64,000 bases of DNA from Sindora glabra (Eukaryota > Streptophyta > Magnoliopsida > Fabales > Fabaceae): assembly GCA_020226215.1 (NCBI GenBank), contig CM035234.1, positions 46,937,275 to 47,001,274 on the forward strand. Direction: 5' to 3'. The translations under genes and the position numbers were made by a program. The first letter of the stretch is position 1; every line of letters begins with the position of its first letter. Below the pieces are notes generated by a model. It saw only the letters and a program-made list of their open reading frames with translations. It had not been told where the DNA came from and ran no database searches. This document shows, piece by piece, positions 59,271 through 64,000 of the stretch.

Positions 59271-59700
59271 GTATCAATTCATTTTCTTTGTTGTTTTTCT
59301 GAATTTATTCTTTTTCTCAATTTGTGCGTGGAGCAACTGCTGCTGTACAGTGGGTTCGGGAACTATGGCAGCTCTGACTATAGTGTATCAGATCTTTTTT
59401 AGTCTTTTTTTTTTTAAATTATTTCATGGCTATATTAATTTTACTCTATCGTTTTTTATTTTTACCAGTGTTCTCTTTTGGATTTGTTTACACATTTTAT
59501 GCAGCTTTTTTTTTTTATTATTATTATTCAAAATTTTCCTGCTTGTGTGTGTACTTCTTGCTAGGAATTCATTCCTCATTTGCTGCTACTTTTGACTTGT
59601 TAAGGTTGGTTTTATTAGTTAGTTTTGGTTTTTTAAATAATTTTCTTTGTTCACTGTGTTGAAGAAAAATTCTACAGTGTTCAATTATTGTTAATCTAAG

Positions 59701-59760
59701 AATTTGAAGAAATGTGGTTCTGGTAGTGGTCCTAGAGGCAACGGCTCTTCTAGGAATAGG
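59701..59760 (+). other. Gly/Ser/Arg-rich exon-like segment
   Basis: It reads KKCGSGSGPRGNGSSRNRN in one frame with lower AT than the surroundings. It is too short to assign; it may be exonic leader or chance. Confidence 0.2.
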
Positions 59761-60056
59761 AATTGTAGAAGAAATACATTAGAAAGTGGAATAGATCTTA
59801 GATTGGAGCACTGAATTGAAATCGACAGTTCTTCAAAGAAAATGGAATTGCAACTATCGTGAAGAGAAGTGTTTTCTGGTGTTTTTTTTTAACAAGATAA
59901 CCCAGCAGGGTTATTGCTATGTGGAATATTGCATTATGCATCGGTTTGCACTTTCAGTTGATTAAACTAGTACTTTTTAGTTTGCGGAACTGGAATAGGG
60001 AAATTTGCGAGCTGACTTATTTCAACTAGTCAACAAGCGAGCCTAGAAACAACGAG

Positions 60057-60209
60057 ATGGCATTTCTGAGAGGAGAGCCATTGGTGACAAAACTGGCTTT
60101 GTTAGCTAAGTATGCGGTGCTCCCTGGAGCCATGGTAGCCGCTCTGGTATACTCTCCTCCTGATTATGCATCATCCTTCAAGAATGACAAATTTGCCAAT
60201 TCAAAATAG
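60057..60209 (+). CDS. Small 50-residue single-pass membrane protein, unidentified
   Basis: ATG at 60057 lies in a good plant start context (aacgagATGGC); TAG at 60207-60209. The protein begins MAFLRGEPLVTKLALLAKY, then a hydrophobic segment AVLPGAMVAALVY (residues 20-32), then SPPDYASS and a charged tail FKNDKFANSK. One membrane span with a short basic N-terminal part and a hydrophilic C-terminus is the layout of many tiny mitochondrial inner-membrane subunits, but I do not recognise the family. Codon use and composition stand out against the AT-rich surroundings. It may be the only coding exon of a gene whose first exon is near 59140-59270. It could also be a decayed longer gene, as the reading goes on with KTVYLLDW after the stop. 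Confidence 0.5.
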   Translation: MAFLRGEPLVTKLALLAKYAVLPGAMVAALVYSPPDYASSFKNDKFANSK

Positions 60210-60690
60210 AAAACAGTCTACCTTCTTGACTGGTTAGTGACTTGAAACTTATTGTCTTCTGCTTTACTCTTTTTAACTCTTTCTATCAGTACTAGGTTTT
60301 ATGATTTTTTTTTTTTTTTTTGGTTTTAATGCATTTCTTGTTAATACATTCTTGTAAATACGATTAATGTCAAGGACTTATGTTGGAGATAGACTTTGTC
60401 ATGGCTGGAGTATCGGCATAATGTTATTGTGCTATAACTTTACATCTTTTTTCCCCTTATTTCTACTTCCAAGTAATTTACTATAGCTTTTGGGCAGTGG
60501 AGTTGAACTAGAAGAATGAACTCACTAGATTTTCACGTTCATGAGGTATGTGGCTGTTGTATCTAATTGGAATTCAATGCTATTTAATGTGAGGGTTTTG
60601 TCACCATAAATTCTCTTTACTTCATATTGTGTAAATGCTGTTTCACAAATTGATGTCAAGTTTTCCAACTTTCCTGGACCAATTCTGTAA
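60210..60690 (+). other. Possible 3' UTR or intron, no further exon seen
   Basis: Moderately AT-rich with a T run at 60306-60321. No convincing exon. Confidence 0.35.
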
Positions 60691-60692
60691 AA

Positions 60693-60977
60693 CTATTCTA
60701 ACTGCATATGGATTCCAAAAGGATGAATATTTAAAATTAGTGCTGAACTGCATTGCAACACATATGGCAATGCTTCTCTGTGTCTGACAAATTCCAAGAC
60801 TGGATTTTTGTCTTTCTTAGGAGCCTTCTGGACTGCCAGGCAACCTTTGTAAATATAGTCTTCATGGGCATTTCTGATTGTGTCATATACATCAACTTGA
60901 GGTCTTCTTTGGTACATTCTGATTTTGGGACTAGCTTGTGTTCTACCAAATGACCTTGATAAGTAATCTGGTTGGTC
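60693..60977 (-). pseudogene. Unidentified exon-like minus-strand frame
   Basis: An open frame of about 95 codons reads DQPDYLSRSFGRTQASPKIR, then MYQRRPQVDVYDTIRNAHED, YIYKGCLAVQKAPKKDKNPV and LEFVRHREALPYVL. It is preceded on the minus strand by a TTTCTTTCTGAAG acceptor-like sequence at 60990-60978, so it may be an exon entering at about 60977. The composition is much less AT-rich than the neighbours and the residues look protein-like, but I know no family. No partner exon is recognised. It may be a gene fragment carried here or part of a host pseudogene. Confidence 0.35.
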
Positions 60978-60995
60978 CTTCAGAAAGAAACACAA

Positions 60996-62260
60996 GGATA
61001 GAATAAGATGGTTTGTGCATGGTAATCATATATGTTTCAGGACCAAGAGGGGGAATAAAACAAATGCAGAAAAGCATGGATGAGAAAGTGAAGGAGGAGG
61101 GAAATTTAGTGAGAGATAGAGAAGAAAAAGGGTGATAGAAGGGGGAGGCAAAGAGGACAGCCACAACCACTCAATAATTAACAGAACTAAAGTATATAAT
61201 GGTCCTCAATATATCATAGTCCTCAACTGCCCAACTAATCCTATATCTATCAGGATATCAAAATATTGTGTATATGGAAGTCTGAGTAACCATGTAGAGC
61301 AGGCTGAACAAATCAAGCTCCAGGAACATTACGGCAACCAGAATAGACAGAATTTTCAGATTTCCATAATTTATAATTCAGGGGAAAACAAATCTTCCTA
61401 CAGGAACTAGCAAGACTGGGTTGCGTACTGTTAAAGTTCGATTCATTCAATAATAAAAAAAATGATAAAAAATACATATAGATTGATGATCCAAAGAATT
61501 GCTATGTCCAGCAATTCTGGATATTTTACCTTTGTATCTCCTCTTCTATCAGTTTGATGAAAGTTTTTCTTAAAACTTAAACTAGCACCTTTCCAGGTCT
61601 AGGTAAGCTGAAATCCGAGGCTACACTACTTGATATGTATTGGGTTTTGTATGCCTAGGTACGGCTTAAATACATGCCAGATATGTACCTTTTATTATTT
61701 TTGCCCTAAAAAACAGTGCACTTGATGCTACTTACTCCTTAATATTTGTCTTGATGATTCAGAAGCTGTATATTTTAGTGACAATATGGGAAAAAATGAT
61801 GAAATTATTGTTGTTAGAATTTGACACGGTTCTTTTCGTATCTCTTTTTTTCCGCTTCATGTTTTATGAACATTATTTGATATTGTTGTTAGAGCTCTCT
61901 TTTACTTTGATTTCTATTTTGTGGGGGGTTTTGTGAAGTATAACTTATGTTGCTTATATTGGTTTAAAATTGATGTTTTGGAACGCCCTTATTTTCTTTC
62001 TTTTTTTTTTTTCTGGGTTAAAGGAATGCCCTTATTTTCATCTCTTGTTAATTTTGATACAATTATAGTTATAAATTTTAAACTTTTATCTAAGTCAAAC
62101 ACTTCTACACCTATATGGTACATACATCTTTTGTATCAATAAAGGCGGGGGCATATGGCTTTTTGAAGTGGTTCACCAATCCCAACATCAAATCCAGTGC
62201 CTTATGTTTGTGCTATCCATAGCACATCTGCGACTTTATATATGCAAGTCTTCTATATAT
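60996..62260. other. Intergenic or intronic DNA, no gene recognised
   Basis: 61060-61150 is purine-rich on the plus strand (gggaggcaaag). Open frames at 60943-61170, 61132-61410 and 61751-62142 lack recognisable features. Confidence 0.4.
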
Positions 62261-62281
62261 AGATAGATAGATAGATAGATA
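62261..62281. repeat. (GATA)n microsatellite
   Basis: About five perfect GATA units. Confidence 0.9.
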
Positions 62282-62819
62282 TCTTGTCGTACCCCATCTT
62301 GATTCTTTCAAACACTGTATCGGTGCATCCTTATCATTATACAGGTTTGATACCAGGACCAGTACCATGGTGACATAACATAAATGTTATAGGGACATTG
62401 CTTAAAACCTAACGAACCTTCAAAAGTATCAGGGTGTTGCATCAAGAATTGAATTTGATAGATTCTTTCTCTTATCAGTTATCTCCCTGGTAATTTTGCA
62501 TGCATTGCTGGGTGACAAGCACTTTGTTATCTTTGTTAGATTTCATGTCATAAGTAGGACCAACCTGACTTGGATTTTTTTGCTAGATACCCAACTTTGT
62601 GTTTTCATGCAGTGAACATTATTTTGGTAAATGAATTCTGATGTAATTTCCTGCATTACATATTTTCCATCAGCACGTACTTCATCAAATTTGTAGTGTT
62701 CATGCTAATGCAGGCTGACTAAATTGATTGTGAGGATCGACTCTCTTTAGTTATAGGTTCAAATTCCTCTCAATGTTAATTATCCTGCTTGTTAGATAAT
62801 CCTTTTCATGGATATCCCC

Positions 62820-62999
62820 AACATAGGGCTAGCAATGAGTTGAGTTGAGCTTAACTCAAGCTCAACTCACTTTTAATTTGTCCAACTCATGTTTCAGTTT
62901 AAGTTCGTTTGAACCAATTTTTTCGGCTCATGATCAATTCAACTTAAACTTATGAGCACCTTGGCTTGCATGGGTGAAACTTAAAAAAAAAAAAAAAAA
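62820..62999. repeat. Interspersed-repeat-like block with poly(A)
   Basis: 'gagttgagttgagcttaact' and 'caagctcaactcac' form inverted halves. The block continues to an A run of 18 at 62982-62999. Similar 'gagctcgagctcaactc' repeats are common in plant genomes. Class not determined. Confidence 0.4.
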
Positions 63000-64000
63000 A
63001 CTTTCGGGGGGCCACATACACATATGAAGTATTATTTTTATATGTTATACTCGAACTTGTAAAATTGATGTCATTATGTTTTATAACTTTTGTTTGATTA
63101 AAAGTTAGCAATTTTTTCATAGAAAATTGTAAGTTTCTCAAATTTTTTTGTAATGCAACATTTTATCAAACAAAATTATAGCTTTTTTTATGCTTATTAT
63201 TTGTAGAGTTTGTAAAAGTTACAAATTTTGTACGCAAAATTTAGAGAAAGTAAAATTATGAAATATATCATGATTCAAAAGAAAAGACAATAGTAGTCTG
63301 TGCAGTTTTACATACAAATTACAAATATACAAGTATTATAAATTATCAAGGGTATTGTCGACAATTTTTGAATCATATTAGGTAATATTTCACGTCAAAT
63401 TTTCATTTGATGGGCCAATTTTTTTTTCTTATTGAATGGGTTTATATGTGTATAATTGAGCCCTCCCCCACCCTTTAAAAAAAAGGCTTAATTTAGTTTC
63501 ATCCCTATTAAATTAGCTTATTAGCTTAAATCCTTTATAATAATGGAGTATTTTATTAACAATTTAATAATTTAAAATACTCACAAAAGCAAATATTTCT
63601 AGTAATCTAACAATTTAGATTAAAAACACTTAATTGACTAGATTTAGTCTTCATTTATTTTGATGAAAAATATTTTTTGTAAAATATAATTATAAAATAT
63701 AAGAAAATATTTTGTTTATTTAATACTAAATATGAAAATTTTGAAAAAAGCAAATTCTTCTTTTTCCAAGGGAAATTTGCTTTCTTTTATTACTATAATT
63801 TTAAATATCATTATTTTTTAATCATGAATACTAGGGGATGTTATTCTTTCATGAATATATTTGCAAATGATTCTTTTTTTTGTTTTTCAAAAATAAAATA
63901 ATCTCCGATGAAACAAATGGAGCCTTATTATTATACTAGTACTTATATATTGTAAGGATATTTAATGTGGTATAAATGATCATTTGTATTGAAATATAAA
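63000..64000. other. AT-rich DNA, nothing recognised
   Basis: The scan of both strands found no gene or family motif. The C-rich run 'gccctccccca' at 63461 stands alone. Confidence 0.5.

Noticed and set aside
59350..59662. Overlapping frames rich in Phe/Leu (two of about 80 codons)
   Set aside because: They come from T-rich intron-like sequence; composition mimics a membrane protein but no real domain is present.
61132..61410. Plus-strand 92-codon frame as an exon
   Set aside because: No start context, splice signals or recognisable motif; the overlapping opposite-strand frame is equally good.
62735..62790. tRNA gene or tRNA-like element (GGTTCAAATTCC B-box match)
   Set aside because: No A box at the proper distance and no cloverleaf arms can be formed by eye; left only as a hint in the findings.
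1..64000. CRISPR arrays, prokaryotic operons, rRNA or organelle inserts
   Set aside because: No regular short repeats with spacers, no Shine-Dalgarno-led gene runs and no rRNA or plastid-like stretch were seen.

Overview
The window is strongly AT-rich nuclear DNA from a flowering plant, most likely a eudicot. The evidence is Ty3/gypsy elements of Athila and Tat type, Ty1/copia elements primed by initiator tRNA-Met, a CACTA transposon and a BCP1-like arabinogalactan peptide gene. The species cannot be fixed; a Malpighiales relative is only a guess. Nearly all coding-like sequence is decayed transposon polyprotein, recognised by conserved motifs despite stops and frameshifts. No rRNA, tRNA, CRISPR or prokaryotic operon is visible.

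Layout. 0.2-3.0 kb: minus-strand solo LTR (D) with a perfect 5-bp target duplication. 3.2-8.05 kb: plus-strand non-autonomous gypsy element (B1) with gag and protease, an unidentified acidic frame, no polymerase, and a 3' LTR at 6446-8045. 8.05-13.5 kb: minus-strand Athila/Tat-like gag-PR-RT remnant (B2) split by a 3.0-kb solo LTR (C) with target duplication AGTAG; removing C rejoins the gag frame. 13.7-17.5 kb: large gypsy LTR (A1) carrying an inverted family-B LTR. 18.59-18.92 kb: the best gene, a minus-strand BCP1-like secreted/GPI-type peptide. 20.9-27.35 kb: a second A LTR (A2) holding a nearly complete but dead copia element (G, 22384-26679). 27.4-30.3 kb: A2 leader, then an AT-rich degenerate repeat array. 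30.35-32.75 kb: third A LTR (A3). 33.15-43.77 kb: minus-strand copia element (E) with both LTRs, its RT gene split by a 4.8-kb non-autonomous CACTA element. 43.77-56.33 kb: minus-strand Tat-lineage gypsy element (F) with both LTRs and a family-typical antisense ORF, interrupted by a copia-type solo LTR (H, target duplication TTATT) in integrase and a family-B LTR in gag. 56.3-59.1 kb: tandem repeats and AT-rich DNA. 59.1-61 kb: less AT-rich, gene-like sequence with a 50-residue membrane-protein ORF and an unidentified minus-strand ORF. 61-64 kb: nothing recognisable apart from simple repeats and one interspersed repeat.

The genes do not form a pathway. The window is a stratigraphy of nested insertions: C in B2; B1 apparently in B2; a B LTR in A1; G in A2; CACTA in E; H and a B LTR in F. 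All protein identifications are from motifs recognised by eye, and no database search was run.
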